Shown: one piece after another, positions 24,352-32,545 of the stretch
Numbering within the stretch: the first letter of the stretch is position 1
Layout of the letters: every line of letters starts with the position of its first letter
DNA from: Nonomuraea africana
Lineage (GTDB): Bacteria > Actinomycetota > Actinomycetes > Streptosporangiales > Streptosporangiaceae
Assembly (NCBI RefSeq): GCF_014873535.1
Contig: NZ_JADBEF010000001.1
Location: 8,060,001-8,124,000, forward strand
Reading direction: 5' to 3'
Length of the DNA: 64,000 nucleotides
Translations under genes and position numbers: made by a program
Notes under the pieces: model-generated
What the model saw: only the letters and a program-made list of their open reading frames with translations
What the model was told of the DNA's origin: nothing
Databases searched by the model: none

Positions 24352-25224
24352 ATGCCACGGAAGGGGGACCCCTTGCACCACAACGGACTGCGTACCGCGC
24401 TCCTGCTGGGGCTGCTCTCCGCGCTGATCATCACGTTGGGGGCGTGGCTGGGAGGCGGCACCGGCGTGCAGATCGCGCTCGTCCTGGCCCTGGCGGGTAA
24501 CGGCATCGCCTACTTCTTCTCCGACCGCATCGCCCTGTCGGCCATGCGGGCTCGCCCCGTGAGCGAGGTCGAGCAGCCGACCCTCTACCGCATCGTGCGT
24601 GACCTCTCCACCGAGGCCAGGCAGCCGATGCCGCGCCTCTACATGTCGCCGACGATCCAGCCCAACGCCTTCGCGACCGGCCGGAACCCCCGCCGAGCGG
24701 TGGTGTGCGTGACGTACGGGCTGACCCAGCTGCTCGACGAGCGGGAACTGCGCGGCGTGGTCGGCCACGAGCTGTCTCATGTGTACAACAGGGACATCCT
24801 GATCTCGTCGGTCGCGGGAGCGTTGGCGACGATGATCACCTGGCTGAGTTACGTGGCGGTGTTCTTCGGGGGTTCCGACGACGACGAGGGTCCAGGCTTC
24901 CTGGGAGCGCTGCTGATGATGGTGCTCGGTCCCGTCGCCGCCGGGATGGTGCAGATGGCGATCTCTCGGTCGAGGGAGTTCCAGGCGGATGAGTCGGCGG
25001 CCCGGCTGACCGGTGACCCGCTCGCGCTGGCGTCCGCGCTGCGGAAGATCGAGATGGGTGTCCGGCGGTTGCCGCTGCCGGAGAACAGCCGGTTGACGTC
25101 GGCTTCGCACATGATGATCGCCAACCCGTTCAGCGGGAGCGGGCTGGGGCGGATGTTCTCCACCCACCCGCCGACGGCCGAGCGCGTGGCCAGGCTGGAG
25201 CGCATGGCGGGCTACCGCCGCTGA
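24352..25224 (+). CDS. htpX: HtpX-family membrane zinc metalloprotease (M48B)
   Basis: 290 residues from the ATG at 24352. An alternative TTG at 24373, preceded by GGAAGGGGGA, would remove seven residues and is equally plausible. Two N-terminal helices (about 17-58), then the protease domain with the zinc site VVGHELSHVYNRD (HExxH) and the third ligand in SREFQADESAARLTGD. Two more helices lie between these motifs (ISSVAGALATMITWLSYVAV and ALLMMVLGPVAAGMV). HtpX degrades damaged membrane proteins. Its position after nuoN recalls a similar neighbourhood in Streptomyces (from memory), which suggests a role in quality control of this membrane complex. Confidence 0.92.
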   Translation: MPRKGDPLHHNGLRTALLLGLLSALIITLGAWLGGGTGVQIALVLALAGNGIAYFFSDRIALSAMRARPVSEVEQPTLYRIVRDLSTEARQPMPRLYMSPTIQPNAFATGRNPRRAVVCVTYGLTQLLDERELRGVVGHELSHVYNRDILISSVAGALATMITWLSYVAVFFGGSDDDEGPGFLGALLMMVLGPVAAGMVQMAISRSREFQADESAARLTGDPLALASALRKIEMGVRRLPLPENSRLTSASHMMIANPFSGSGLGRMFSTHPPTAERVARLERMAGYRR

Positions 25225-25261
25225 GCCACTGAATCAGCGAAAGGCCACTGAGCCGTGAAGT

Positions 25262-25382
25262 TGGTGATCGCGGCGGGCGGTCAGCCTCTCCTGCCAGGGT
25301 CCTCCACGGTGAGGCTGGCGATCGCGGATGGTCAATCTCTGGCAGGTGTCGTTGATCGTGGGGCGGTCAGGCTCCCGCCAGA
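25262..25382 (+). repeat. Duplicated 3' tail of the adjacent beta-propeller gene
   Basis: Three imperfect 31-37 bp copies of a sequence with core GATCG-GG-GGTCA-CTC-GCCAG lie at 25262-25298, 25316-25346 and 25351-25382. The last includes the stop codon and final codons of the minus-strand gene that ends at 25367. The outer two lie in the 142-bp gap after htpX. Confidence 0.5.
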
Positions 25383-26347
25383 TGCACGTCCCAGGTGTGT
25401 TTGCCCACCGTGAACCTGTCCACCACCCGTGCCGCCCCGCTGCCGGCGTTCACCGTCCGTGCCACGAATGTCCGTGGCTCATCGAGCGTCAGCAATGTCA
25501 TCCGCGCACCCGAGTCCCACCGCAACATGCGAGGGTTCTCCGTCGCCGGCACCTTCACCCGGACCGGCGTCCGCGACTCCATCGCGTTGGACGTGGCGTA
25601 GAAGCGCACCACCACGCGCGACCCCTCACGAGCGGCGCCCGCCAGCGTGGCGCCGTCCGACGTCAGCGCTCCCCATCCCGTGAGCGTGACCCCACCGGAC
25701 GGCACCGCGCCCCCCGGCCGGTAGACGGCGGTCTCCTCCATGTCGAGGATCACCCGCAGCAGCCGTCCGTCGGGGCTGAACCCCTGGACGCTCGCATAAT
25801 GCGGCAGCGTCCAGGTCTTCCCCGTCGCCACCTCGATGAGGGAGACGCCCCGCTGGGTGCTACGCGTGGGGTCGAGCACGAGGTAGCGCCCCTCGGGGCC
25901 GACGCGCAGCTCCACGTCCGCCATGCGCAGCCCGGACGGCAGGCGGCCGGCCGTCCCGGGGATGCGGGTGAGCTTTCCCGAGGCGACGTTCCGTACCACG
26001 AGGCGGCGGTTGGCTGTCGTGAAATAGGCGACGTGTCGGCCGTAGGGGTCCACGGCGATCGGGGCCCGCTGGGCCTCTTCGCGTCCGCGGGCGTCGAGCG
26101 ACCGGATCTGGGCGTCCCTCAGCGACAGGGTTCTGCCACCGCGCAGCCACAGCCGCCACGGCCCGCAGATGTGCCGCTTGCCGTTCGCGCCGGGGCAGGA
26201 GGTCAACCCCGCGTAGCGGACCGGCTCAGCGGAGCGGACGCCGCCGGGAAGGGCGGCGCCGAGCAGGAACGAACCAGCGGAGGGGGCGCCGCCGGGAAGG
26301 CCGGCGCCGAGCAGGAACGAACCGGCGGCCAGCAGGGGGACCAGCAT
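25367..26347 (-). CDS. Secreted beta-propeller-like protein
   Basis: 326 residues from the ATG at 26347, preceded by AAGGTG 6 bp upstream. The N-terminus is hydrophobic with a near-duplicated stretch (AGSFLLGAGLPGG, GSFLLGAALPGG), then Ala-rich, so it should be exported. The body has blade-like repeats: PIAVDPYGRHVAYF, RLVVRNVASGKLTRI, YLVLDPTRSTQRG, QGFSPDGRLLRVI. A Cys pair (LTSCPGANGKRHICGPW) occurs near the start of the mature protein. It is a paralogue of the protein at 28553-29512, sharing CGPW-L-L-GG-TL-L-DA and the blade pattern. It follows the membrane-propeller gene by 14 bp, so it is probably in the sigma-factor operon. No enzyme signature is seen. Confidence 0.75.
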   Translation of the reverse strand: MLVPLLAAGSFLLGAGLPGGAPSAGSFLLGAALPGGVRSAEPVRYAGLTSCPGANGKRHICGPWRLWLRGGRTLSLRDAQIRSLDARGREEAQRAPIAVDPYGRHVAYFTTANRRLVVRNVASGKLTRIPGTAGRLPSGLRMADVELRVGPEGRYLVLDPTRSTQRGVSLIEVATGKTWTLPHYASVQGFSPDGRLLRVILDMEETAVYRPGGAVPSGGVTLTGWGALTSDGATLAGAAREGSRVVVRFYATSNAMESRTPVRVKVPATENPRMLRWDSGARMTLLTLDEPRTFVARTVNAGSGAARVVDRFTVGKHTWDVHLAGA

Positions 26348-26361
26348 GGCTGTCACCTTAG

Positions 26362-27408
26362 CTAGGAGACCAGGCCGGGGACGATGTTCTTCGGCGCGTC
26401 CTCGGTGACGAAGAACTCCCTGGCCTGTCCGGTCCGCACGTTCACGGCGTAGACCGTGGACGTCTGGCCGCGATCCGAAGGGACCGCGAGCAGCGTGACC
26501 TCGTCGGCGCTCAGCCATGCGCCCAGCCGGGCGGGGTTCAGCCCGGAGGGAATGCCGGAGATCCGCACCTTGGGCCGGTCGCCTCCCGCGATCGCGTCCG
26601 TGAGGACGATCGTTCCGTCGTGCTCCATCTGTGGCGTCCGGCCGGGGTCGTGCGTCTGCCCCAGCCTGGCGATGGTCCTGCCGTCGGGTGCGAGCCCGCT
26701 GAACTCGTAGGTGAAATCGGGCACCGTGATCGGGTCGTGCCCGAGGACGCGCAGCCTCGTGCTGTCCTCGAAGGGTCGGGCCAGCACGACCTCGCCCGTG
26801 TCGCTGACGCTGACGGGGAACCACGCCTTGTCGAGCTCCTTCACCGACCCGTCGCCGAGGTCGACGAGCACGTTGCGCTCGCGGCCCGTCCCCCAGCCCG
26901 CGACGAGCATGCGCATGCCGCTGGGGGACAGCCGGAGCGCGAACTCCGCCTCGAACGTCCGGGCGGGCAGCCGCAGCGGCGCCTCCCAGACTTCTCCACC
27001 GGCGAGATCCCGCAGCACGATGGTGCGCTGCTTCTCGTCGAAGTAGGCGATGCGCCGCCCGTCGGGAGTGATGGCGAGCGGGCCGTCCCCCTTGATGATC
27101 CCACCGGCGTCGTAGGACTGCCCGTCGTGAGTGACCAGGTGCCAGCGGCCCTGCCGCTGGAAGGCCTGCTGGAGCGCCCCCACCCCGCTGCTCGGCAGCG
27201 GGCGCACCTGCGGGGTGATCACGATGGACGGCTCGGGCCCGCGCACCAGGATGGCGGTGCCGCCCGTCACGACGGCCACCGCGGCCGCCACGGCGACGGC
27301 CAGCTGTACGGCACGCCGCCGCCGCGCCCCCGCCAGCGCCCGTGAAGCCAGGTCCACCGAAGGCGCTTCGAGCGCCAGCTCGTGCAGATCATCACGTAGA
27401 GCGTTCAT
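26362..27408 (-). CDS. Membrane-anchored beta-propeller protein, putative anti-sigma partner
   Basis: 348 residues. A short cytoplasmic N-terminal region (MNALRDDLHELALEAPSVDL) precedes a single helix (about 34-54, VQLAVAVAAAVAVVTGG). The outside domain has repeated WD40/TolB-like blades: AITPDGRRIAYFDEK, LRLSPSGMRMLVAGWG, VSDTGEVVLARP, LAPDGRTIARLG. The ATG shares one base with the sigma-factor stop, so the two are co-translated. A one-helix protein coded directly after an ECF sigma factor is normally its anti-sigma factor, but no classical anti-sigma (zinc) motif is visible. The regulatory role is therefore inference. The arrangement recurs at 42094-43829. Confidence 0.7.
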   Translation of the reverse strand: MNALRDDLHELALEAPSVDLASRALAGARRRRAVQLAVAVAAAVAVVTGGTAILVRGPEPSIVITPQVRPLPSSGVGALQQAFQRQGRWHLVTHDGQSYDAGGIIKGDGPLAITPDGRRIAYFDEKQRTIVLRDLAGGEVWEAPLRLPARTFEAEFALRLSPSGMRMLVAGWGTGRERNVLVDLGDGSVKELDKAWFPVSVSDTGEVVLARPFEDSTRLRVLGHDPITVPDFTYEFSGLAPDGRTIARLGQTHDPGRTPQMEHDGTIVLTDAIAGGDRPKVRISGIPSGLNPARLGAWLSADEVTLLAVPSDRGQTSTVYAVNVRTGQAREFFVTEDAPKNIVPGLVS

Positions 27409-27914
27409 CAGTACACCTCCTGAGGGGCGAGCGCGCGCAGCTTGGACAGCGCGTAGTGCGTCTGGCTCTTCACGGTCCCGACCGAGCAGCCCATGAGCTG
27501 GGCGGTCTCGTGCTCCGAGCGATCTTCGTAGAACCGCAGGACGATGACCGCGCGCTGTTTGGGCGAGAGTTTCGCGAGCGCCTGCCGCAGGGCCAGGCGG
27601 CGCAGCGTGGTGTCGTCGTGGGCCTCGCTCCGATCGGCCACGTCGAGGCCGGTCTCGGAGGAGAGGCCGGTGATCTCGGAGGAGAAGGAGCGGCGCCGTC
27701 GCCACGACAGGTGCTGGTTGACCAGCGCCCTGCGGGCGTAGGCCTCGGGGTTGCCGCCCCTGGCCAGCTTGCCCCAGTGCGAGGCGACCCTGGTCAGGAC
27801 CGTCTGCAGGAGGTCCTCGGCGAGATGGGCGTCCCCGGTGAGCAGATACGCGGTGCGCATCAGCGACTGCTGCCGCGCGTCGACGAACTCCCGGAACCCT
27901 TCATAGCGGTCCAT
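27408..27914 (-). CDS. ECF RNA polymerase sigma factor (SigE-like group)
   Basis: 168 residues from the ATG at 27914. Region 2 spans about 8-75 (FREFVDARQQSLMRTAYLLTGD, AEDLLQTVLTRVASHW). Region 4 spans about 105-160 (LAKLSPKQRAVIVLRFYEDRSEHETAQLMGCSVGTVKSQTH, split here across the helix-turn-helix). This short two-region form is the actinobacterial SigE-type ECF group. It directs transcription of a small regulon, usually including itself. It is followed by the one-helix propeller gene (1-bp overlap) and the secreted paralogue. Some 45 bp separate it from the PPOX gene upstream. Confidence 0.88.
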   Translation of the reverse strand: MDRYEGFREFVDARQQSLMRTAYLLTGDAHLAEDLLQTVLTRVASHWGKLARGGNPEAYARRALVNQHLSWRRRRSFSSEITGLSSETGLDVADRSEAHDDTTLRRLALRQALAKLSPKQRAVIVLRFYEDRSEHETAQLMGCSVGTVKSQTHYALSKLRALAPQEVY

Positions 27915-27958
27915 ATCCCTTAACAACTCCGCCGAGGGCTCCGGGGTTGGAAACCGGC

Positions 27959-28534
27959 TCAGGAGCGGGTCGTCACGGGATCGGTCTCCGCCGCGCTCAG
28001 CCCCGGCAGCCCGTCGATGCTCTCCCTGTTGTTCTTGGCGCGGTAGGCGCGCTTCTGCAGGACGTCCTTGCGCTCGGCCCACTGGTCGAGCAGCGCCCTG
28101 TCCTCCTCGAAGGCCATGAAAGGTACGGCATAGCCGCACGAGTCGGAGATGCGCTCGCAGTCGACCACGATGATCGAGCGGACGCCGGGATGCGGGCCGA
28201 AGCGCGTGAGCAGGTCGGGGAAGGCGGGGTCGGTGTGCGTGACGACGCGGCCCGTGCCGTACAGGCGGACGATCTTGGGCGGGCCCTGGAAGGCGCAGAA
28301 CATCACCGTGATGCGGCCGTTCTCCCGCAGGTGGGCGATGGTCTCGACACCGCTGCCGTCAAGGTCGAGGTAGGCGACGGTGTGCTCGTCGAGGACGGTG
28401 AAGGTGTCGGCGTACCCCTTGGGAGAGACGTTCACGTGCCCGCCCGACTCGGGGGCGGTGGCCACGAAATAGACCGGCTGCGCGGAAATGAACTCGCGCA
28501 GCCGGTCTGTGATCGTTTCGTAGATTTTTCCCAT
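27959..28534 (-). CDS. Pyridoxamine 5'-phosphate oxidase-fold (FMN-binding) protein
   Basis: 191 residues. The split-barrel flavin-binding pattern is clear: PVYFVATAPESGGHVNVSPKGY near residue 20, ITVMFCAFQGPPKIVRLYGTGRV at about 70-92, then IIVVDCERISDSCGYAVP. Members bind FMN, F420 or haem and act as oxidases, reductases or stress proteins; the cofactor cannot be settled from sequence. ATG at 28534. It lies between the sigma operon and the secreted paralogue at 28553, and may be transcribed with the latter (18-bp gap). Confidence 0.82.
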   Translation of the reverse strand: MGKIYETITDRLREFISAQPVYFVATAPESGGHVNVSPKGYADTFTVLDEHTVAYLDLDGSGVETIAHLRENGRITVMFCAFQGPPKIVRLYGTGRVVTHTDPAFPDLLTRFGPHPGVRSIIVVDCERISDSCGYAVPFMAFEEDRALLDQWAERKDVLQKRAYRAKNNRESIDGLPGLSAAETDPVTTRS

Positions 28535-28552
28535 AAATCACGATAACTGCGA

Positions 28553-29512
28553 TCAGTCGCCGGGCAGCCACCACGTCCAAATGCCGGACTTGATGCGGAA
28601 GGAGTCGCGCTTGGTGGTCGCGCCCGTGTCGGGGTTCACGGCCCGCCTGGTGGCGTGGGAGGTCTCGCCCTCGGCGTCGGACTTGACGGTCCAGAGGGTG
28701 ACCTCTCCCGCGGTGTCCCACACCAGCCGGTTCGCCGCCTCGCCCGCGGGCACACGCAGGGTGACGGCGTCGGAGACCGTGTCGGTCGACAGGTCGTAGG
28801 TGCGCAGGCGCGCCTTGCCGTTCGCCTGCGGGCTGACGATCACCAGGCCGACCGTGACGCCGTCGTCGGCCAGCGCGATGGGCGCGTTGTTGGCGACGAC
28901 CTGCGGCACGACCCTGCTCTGCACCTCGGTGCCCGACGCGTCGTAGACGGCCAGCTCCGTGGTGTTGTCGTCGGTGCCACGGCTGGTGAGCAGGTGGGAG
29001 CCGTCGGGGCTGAAGCCCTGGACGGTCTCGTTGCCGGGGATCTTGTGGATGGCCCTGGTCCTGAGGTCGACCAGGAGCGAGGGCAGCTTCGCGGCGTCGT
29101 CGTAGTAGTCGATCACGATGCGGCGGCCGTCGGGGGAGAGAAGCGGGTCCACGTTCAGCATGCCCACGCCCTTGGGCGCCATGGCCGCCTTGCCCGGCAG
29201 CGCCTTGACCGAGCCTGACCCGACGTCGCGGACCACGAACCTGCGGTCGCTCTTGCGGAAGTAGCCGACGAACCTGCCGTTGCCGCTGATCGCGATCGGC
29301 GCGCTCGACTCCGTGTCCGTCTTGCCGTTCGGCAGGACCGGGTGCACGGCGGCATCCTTGAGCTGCACGGTCTTGCCGCTGCCCAGCGTGAGCGTCCACG
29401 GGCCGCACGGGATGGAGTAGTCCTTCTTGGGGCAGGCGTCGACCCACCCGTACCTGACGTCACCCGGGACCGGAGAGATCATCAAGGCCGCGGCCAGCAG
29501 CGAGGCGATCAT
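28553..29512 (-). CDS. Secreted beta-propeller-like protein, paralogue of 25367-26347
   Basis: 319 residues from the ATG at 29512, chosen over an ORF start at 29569 because AAAGGA lies 6 bp upstream and the signal peptide then begins at once (MIASLLAAALMISPVPG). The mature part begins with a Cys-containing segment (ACPKKDYSIPCGPWTLTLGSG) parallel to that of the paralogue. Blades follow: PIAISGNGRFVGYF, RFVVRDVGSGSVKAL, LLSPDGRRIVIDYY, QGFSPDGSHLLTS, RLVWDTAGEVTLWTV. Expected outside the cell. Two copies around one ECF operon suggest that they belong to the same response. No catalytic motif is recognised. Confidence 0.75.
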   Translation of the reverse strand: MIASLLAAALMISPVPGDVRYGWVDACPKKDYSIPCGPWTLTLGSGKTVQLKDAAVHPVLPNGKTDTESSAPIAISGNGRFVGYFRKSDRRFVVRDVGSGSVKALPGKAAMAPKGVGMLNVDPLLSPDGRRIVIDYYDDAAKLPSLLVDLRTRAIHKIPGNETVQGFSPDGSHLLTSRGTDDNTTELAVYDASGTEVQSRVVPQVVANNAPIALADDGVTVGLVIVSPQANGKARLRTYDLSTDTVSDAVTLRVPAGEAANRLVWDTAGEVTLWTVKSDAEGETSHATRRAVNPDTGATTKRDSFRIKSGIWTWWLPGD

Positions 29513-29576
29513 GGCTGTTCCTTTCGTCACAGGGTAGATGCGCCTCGAGGCCGAAAGGTTGCGTAACAATCAGGCC

Positions 29577-31061
29577 ATGGTCGTTCAGAACGGATTACGC
29601 CTTCGCATGACCGAGCCGGAGCGCCGCCTGTGGCGGGCCTTCCACTCGGGCGCGCAGGTGCAGCTGGGGGACAATCCGGTCGGCGTCGGCCGTACCGCGG
29701 GGGAGAACGCGCCCGCGGACGGCGCGACCTGGGGGCCGGAGCGCACCGTCAGGGCGCAGGTGATCGTGGCGCTGCTGCTCGGCGCGCGCGAGCCCGGGGT
29801 GGGCGCGGTGCCCGCCGTACGGCTGCGCGGGGCCAGGATCACCGGACGGCTCGAGCTGCGCGGCGGCAACGTGGACTACGAGCTGGCGCTGAGCGGCTGC
29901 TACCTCGACGAGGCGCCCGACTTCAGCGGAAGCGTGACGCGGACCATGCGCTTCACCGACTGCCACCTGCCGGGCTTCAACGGCGGCGGCATGCGGGTCT
30001 CCGGCCACCTCAGCCTGTCGGGCGCGCACGTCACGGGCACGGTACGGCTGCCGCGCGCGTCCTTCGAGAGCGGCCTGTGGATGGGCGGCACCAAGATCGA
30101 CGGCGGGATCCACACCGGCGCCCTCACCGTCGACGCGGGGTTCTACCTGGAGAACGCCGACATCACCGGCGGAGTCCGGCTGGTCGGCGCGCGACTGACC
30201 GGCGGGCTCTTCCTGGACGGCGCCACGCTGCGCAACGCCGGCGGCGACGCGCTCACCGGCGACAGCATGGTCGTCGAGGACGTGATGCGGTGCGGCAAGG
30301 GGTTCACCGCGCTGGGCTGCGTGCGCCTGCGCGGCGCCCGCCTGTCCAGCCTTGTGGTCACCGGCGTCCTGCGCAGCCCCGACACCCCCTATGCCCTGCA
30401 CGCGACCCACCTGGAGGCGCGTGAGGTCTACCTGAAGTACGCCCAACCGGTCGAGGGCGTCGTCACGCTCGCCCACTCGCGTATCGGCACCCTGCGTGAC
30501 GACCCCGAGTCGTGGCCCGAGCAGCTGATGCTCAACGGACTCAGCTACGAGACGCTGCGCGGCGGCTCCGTCGAGCGCAGGGTGGAGTGGGTGGCGCGGG
30601 ATCCCTACGGCTTCCTGCCCCAGCCGTACGAGCAGCTCGCCGCCTGGTACCTGCGCGACGGCAACGACCTGCTCGCCCGCCGTACCCTGCTCGCCAAGCA
30701 GCGCGCCCGCCGCCGCACCTTCAACCCCGTGGGACGCCTGTGGGGCCGCCTGCTCGATGTAACCGTCGGATACGGTTACCGGCCATGGCTGGCCGGAGTG
30801 TGGTTCGCGCTGCTGCTGGCGACGGGGACCGTCGTGTTCGGGCTGGTGCCGCCCAGGGCGATCAAGCCGGACGAGAGCCCGGGCTTCGACTCCTTCGCCT
30901 ACACCTTCGACCTGCTTCTGCCCTTTCCCGCCTTCGGCCAGCGGGACCTGTTCGACCCGGCGGGGTGGACACAGGGGCTGGCCTACGGGCTGATCGTGGC
31001 GGGCTGGATCCTGGCCACGGCGCTGATCTCGGGCGCTACCCGGGTGTTGCGGCCTTCCTGA
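29577..31061 (+). CDS. Membrane protein with beta-helix-like N-terminal domain
   Basis: About 494 residues; the start is uncertain (ATG 29577, ATG 29607 or ATG 29538). Residues about 75-300 are pentapeptide-like or right-handed-helix repeats such as RLRGARITGRLELRGGNV, MRVSGHLSLSGAHVTGTV, ENADITGGVRLVGARLTGG. After a polar region (FLPQPYEQLAAWYLRDGND) two helices occur near residues 410-435 and 470-490. Similar proteins are common in Streptomyces and relatives and are often labelled membrane-associated oxidoreductase, but no cofactor motif is present to support that. The 3' end overlaps the convergent Nudix gene by 26 bp. Function unknown. Confidence 0.75.
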   Translation: MVVQNGLRLRMTEPERRLWRAFHSGAQVQLGDNPVGVGRTAGENAPADGATWGPERTVRAQVIVALLLGAREPGVGAVPAVRLRGARITGRLELRGGNVDYELALSGCYLDEAPDFSGSVTRTMRFTDCHLPGFNGGGMRVSGHLSLSGAHVTGTVRLPRASFESGLWMGGTKIDGGIHTGALTVDAGFYLENADITGGVRLVGARLTGGLFLDGATLRNAGGDALTGDSMVVEDVMRCGKGFTALGCVRLRGARLSSLVVTGVLRSPDTPYALHATHLEAREVYLKYAQPVEGVVTLAHSRIGTLRDDPESWPEQLMLNGLSYETLRGGSVERRVEWVARDPYGFLPQPYEQLAAWYLRDGNDLLARRTLLAKQRARRRTFNPVGRLWGRLLDVTVGYGYRPWLAGVWFALLLATGTVVFGLVPPRAIKPDESPGFDSFAYTFDLLLPFPAFGQRDLFDPAGWTQGLAYGLIVAGWILATALISGATRVLRPS

Positions 31062-31497
31062 TCAGCGACGGCAGGATCTCCGGGTAGTAGACGTCGCCGC
31101 TGGACTCCAGCTCGTCCGCGCCCCACCAGTGATGGCCGAGCGTGGTGGCCAGCTCGATCTCCTCCATGTGGTCGAACCTCACCTCGGCCGCGTCGACCCG
31201 GACGGGGAAGTAGGTCTGGTCCTGCACGTAGGCGCGATCGCCGAAGGAGAACTCGACCGTGTGGGTCTCCAGCGGACGGCCGAAGCTCTCCGGCGCCGCC
31301 GTGATGCCCACCTCCTCGAACAGCTCGCGGGCCGCGGCCTGCTCGAGCGTCTCGGCCTCCTCGGCGGCGCCTCCGATCGTGAACCAGTACGGCGCGTCGG
31401 GGCGGGCCGGGTCGAAGCCGCGCAGGAGCAGGACCCGGCCGTGGGAGTCGACGGGCAGGACGCGGGCGGTGAACCGGCGCAGGGGGATCTCTGTCAC
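31036..31497 (-). CDS. Nudix hydrolase
   Basis: 153 residues from the GTG at 31497; a longer TTG-started form (31515) would overlap the hadB stop and is less likely. The Nudix box is complete: GAAEEAETLEQAAARELFEEVG matches G-x5-E-x7-RE-U-x-EE-x-G when read across two lines of the motif (Gly, Glu six later, then RELFEEVG). Members hydrolyse nucleoside diphosphates linked to another moiety, with Mg2+. Substrate not predictable. The gene follows hadB closely, so it may be co-transcribed. Confidence 0.88.
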   Translation of the reverse strand: MTEIPLRRFTARVLPVDSHGRVLLLRGFDPARPDAPYWFTIGGAAEEAETLEQAAARELFEEVGITAAPESFGRPLETHTVEFSFGDRAYVQDQTYFPVRVDAAEVRFDHMEEIELATTLGHHWWGADELESSGDVYYPEILPSLIRKAATPG

Positions 31498-31498
31498 G

Positions 31499-31927
31499 TC
31501 AGGACAGTTGCACAACCGCCCTGGCTTTGGAAAGCACGTGCGCGTCCCCCGACTTGGCGATCAGCCCGACGACCACCCGCTTGTCCTCGAGCTTCTCCTC
31601 GATGACCCCGCTCACCGTGATGGTCGCGCCCTGGTCGTCATCCGGGACGATCACCATCGAGGAGAACCGCACGCCGTAGTCGAGCACCGCGCCCGGGTCG
31701 CCCACCCAGTCGGTGACGAACCTGCCGCCCTGGGCCATGGTGAACATGCCGTGCGCGATCACGTCGGGCAGCCCGACGGTCTTGGCGAACCGCTCGTTCC
31801 AGTGGATCTGGTTGAAGTCGCCCGACGCGCCCGCGTACATCACCAGGTTCAGGCGGCGCACCGGGTAGTCGGTGGCGGGCAGCTCCTGGCCGACCTCGAC
31901 CTCGTCGTACTTCACCGTGGCAGCCAT
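31499..31927 (-). CDS. hadB: (3R)-hydroxyacyl-ACP dehydratase subunit HadB-like
   Basis: 142 residues of the MaoC hotdog fold. The catalytic hydratase-2 motif is present: YAGASGDFNQIHWNERFA with the Asp and His of the D-x4-H pair, and the following helix GLPDVIAHGMFTMAQ. It is the catalytic partner of the HadA-like protein encoded 2 bp upstream. HadAB-type heterodimers dehydrate hydroxyacyl-ACP in the FAS-II cycle. ATG at 31927. Gene order rpmG-hadA-hadB matches the order around ribosomal and tRNA genes in other actinobacteria (known for mycobacteria; from memory). Mycolic acid synthesis is not implied here. Confidence 0.85.
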   Translation of the reverse strand: MAATVKYDEVEVGQELPATDYPVRRLNLVMYAGASGDFNQIHWNERFAKTVGLPDVIAHGMFTMAQGGRFVTDWVGDPGAVLDYGVRFSSMVIVPDDDQGATITVSGVIEEKLEDKRVVVGLIAKSGDAHVLSKARAVVQLS

Positions 31928-31929
31928 GC

Positions 31930-32379
31930 TCAGCCCGCCCCTCCGCGCTCGACGATCGTGTTGTAGGTGGTGCACACCGGCTCGCCCGCCACGGTCGTGA
32001 CGTCGCTCCTGATCGTCATGAGCTCGTTCCGGCCGGCGCTGCGGATCTCGGTGATGGTGGAGGAGGTGACCAGCTCGTCGCCGGGATAGATCGGGCGGAC
32101 GTACTCGAAACGCTGCTCGCCGTGGACCACCATGGCGTAGTTCAGGCCCAGCTCGGGGTCGGCCAGCGCCTCGCCGCCGCTCTGCAGGCTGAACACGATG
32201 GGGAAGGTCGGCGGGGCGACCACGTCCGGATGCCCGGCGGCCTGGGCGGCCGCCCTGTCGCGGTAGATCGGGTTGTTGTCACCGATAGCCGCGGCGAACT
32301 CCTTGATCTTCACCCGGCTGACCTCGTACGAGGTGGTGGACTTGTAGGTCCGTCCCACGAAATCACGGTTCAAGGCCAT
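31930..32379 (-). CDS. hadA: (3R)-hydroxyacyl-ACP dehydratase subunit HadA-like
   Basis: 149 residues, MaoC N-terminal type hotdog domain: ALNRDFVGRTYKSTTSYEVS, FAAAIGDNNPIYRD and a long helix region, with VVHGEQRFEYVRPIYPGDEL in the C-terminal strand set. The usual catalytic Asp/His pair is not intact (GDNNPIYRD), as expected for the substrate-binding, non-catalytic member of the pair. ATG at 32379, AAGGAG about 11 bp upstream. It lies downstream of rpmG, with a hairpin and repeats between. Confidence 0.85.
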   Translation of the reverse strand: MALNRDFVGRTYKSTTSYEVSRVKIKEFAAAIGDNNPIYRDRAAAQAAGHPDVVAPPTFPIVFSLQSGGEALADPELGLNYAMVVHGEQRFEYVRPIYPGDELVTSSTITEIRSAGRNELMTIRSDVTTVAGEPVCTTYNTIVERGGAG

Positions 32380-32461
32380 CAGTGCCCTGCTCCTTAGGTG
32401 CGTTCTGGGCTGTTGAGCCGACGGTAACAGAACAACATTCGGCTGTCGCTGCCTGGAGACG

Positions 32462-32495
32462 ACAAACGGCGCCCTCGGATGAGGACGCCGTTTGT
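32462..32495 (-). terminator. Hairpin between rpmG and hadA
   Basis: Perfect 10-bp stem (ACAAACGGCG/CGCCGTTTGT, 32462-32471 with 32486-32495), one mismatch, then four more pairs around a GGAT loop. It probably ends or attenuates rpmG transcription, so hadAB may need its own promoter in the remaining 80 bp. The remainder of this 385-bp gap (32380-32764) holds the repeats described next and no gene. Confidence 0.7.
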
Positions 32496-32545
32496 TCGGT
32501 ATGCGTCAGGAGTGCCGGGCTAGGCCACCCGGGACCACCTCAGCC

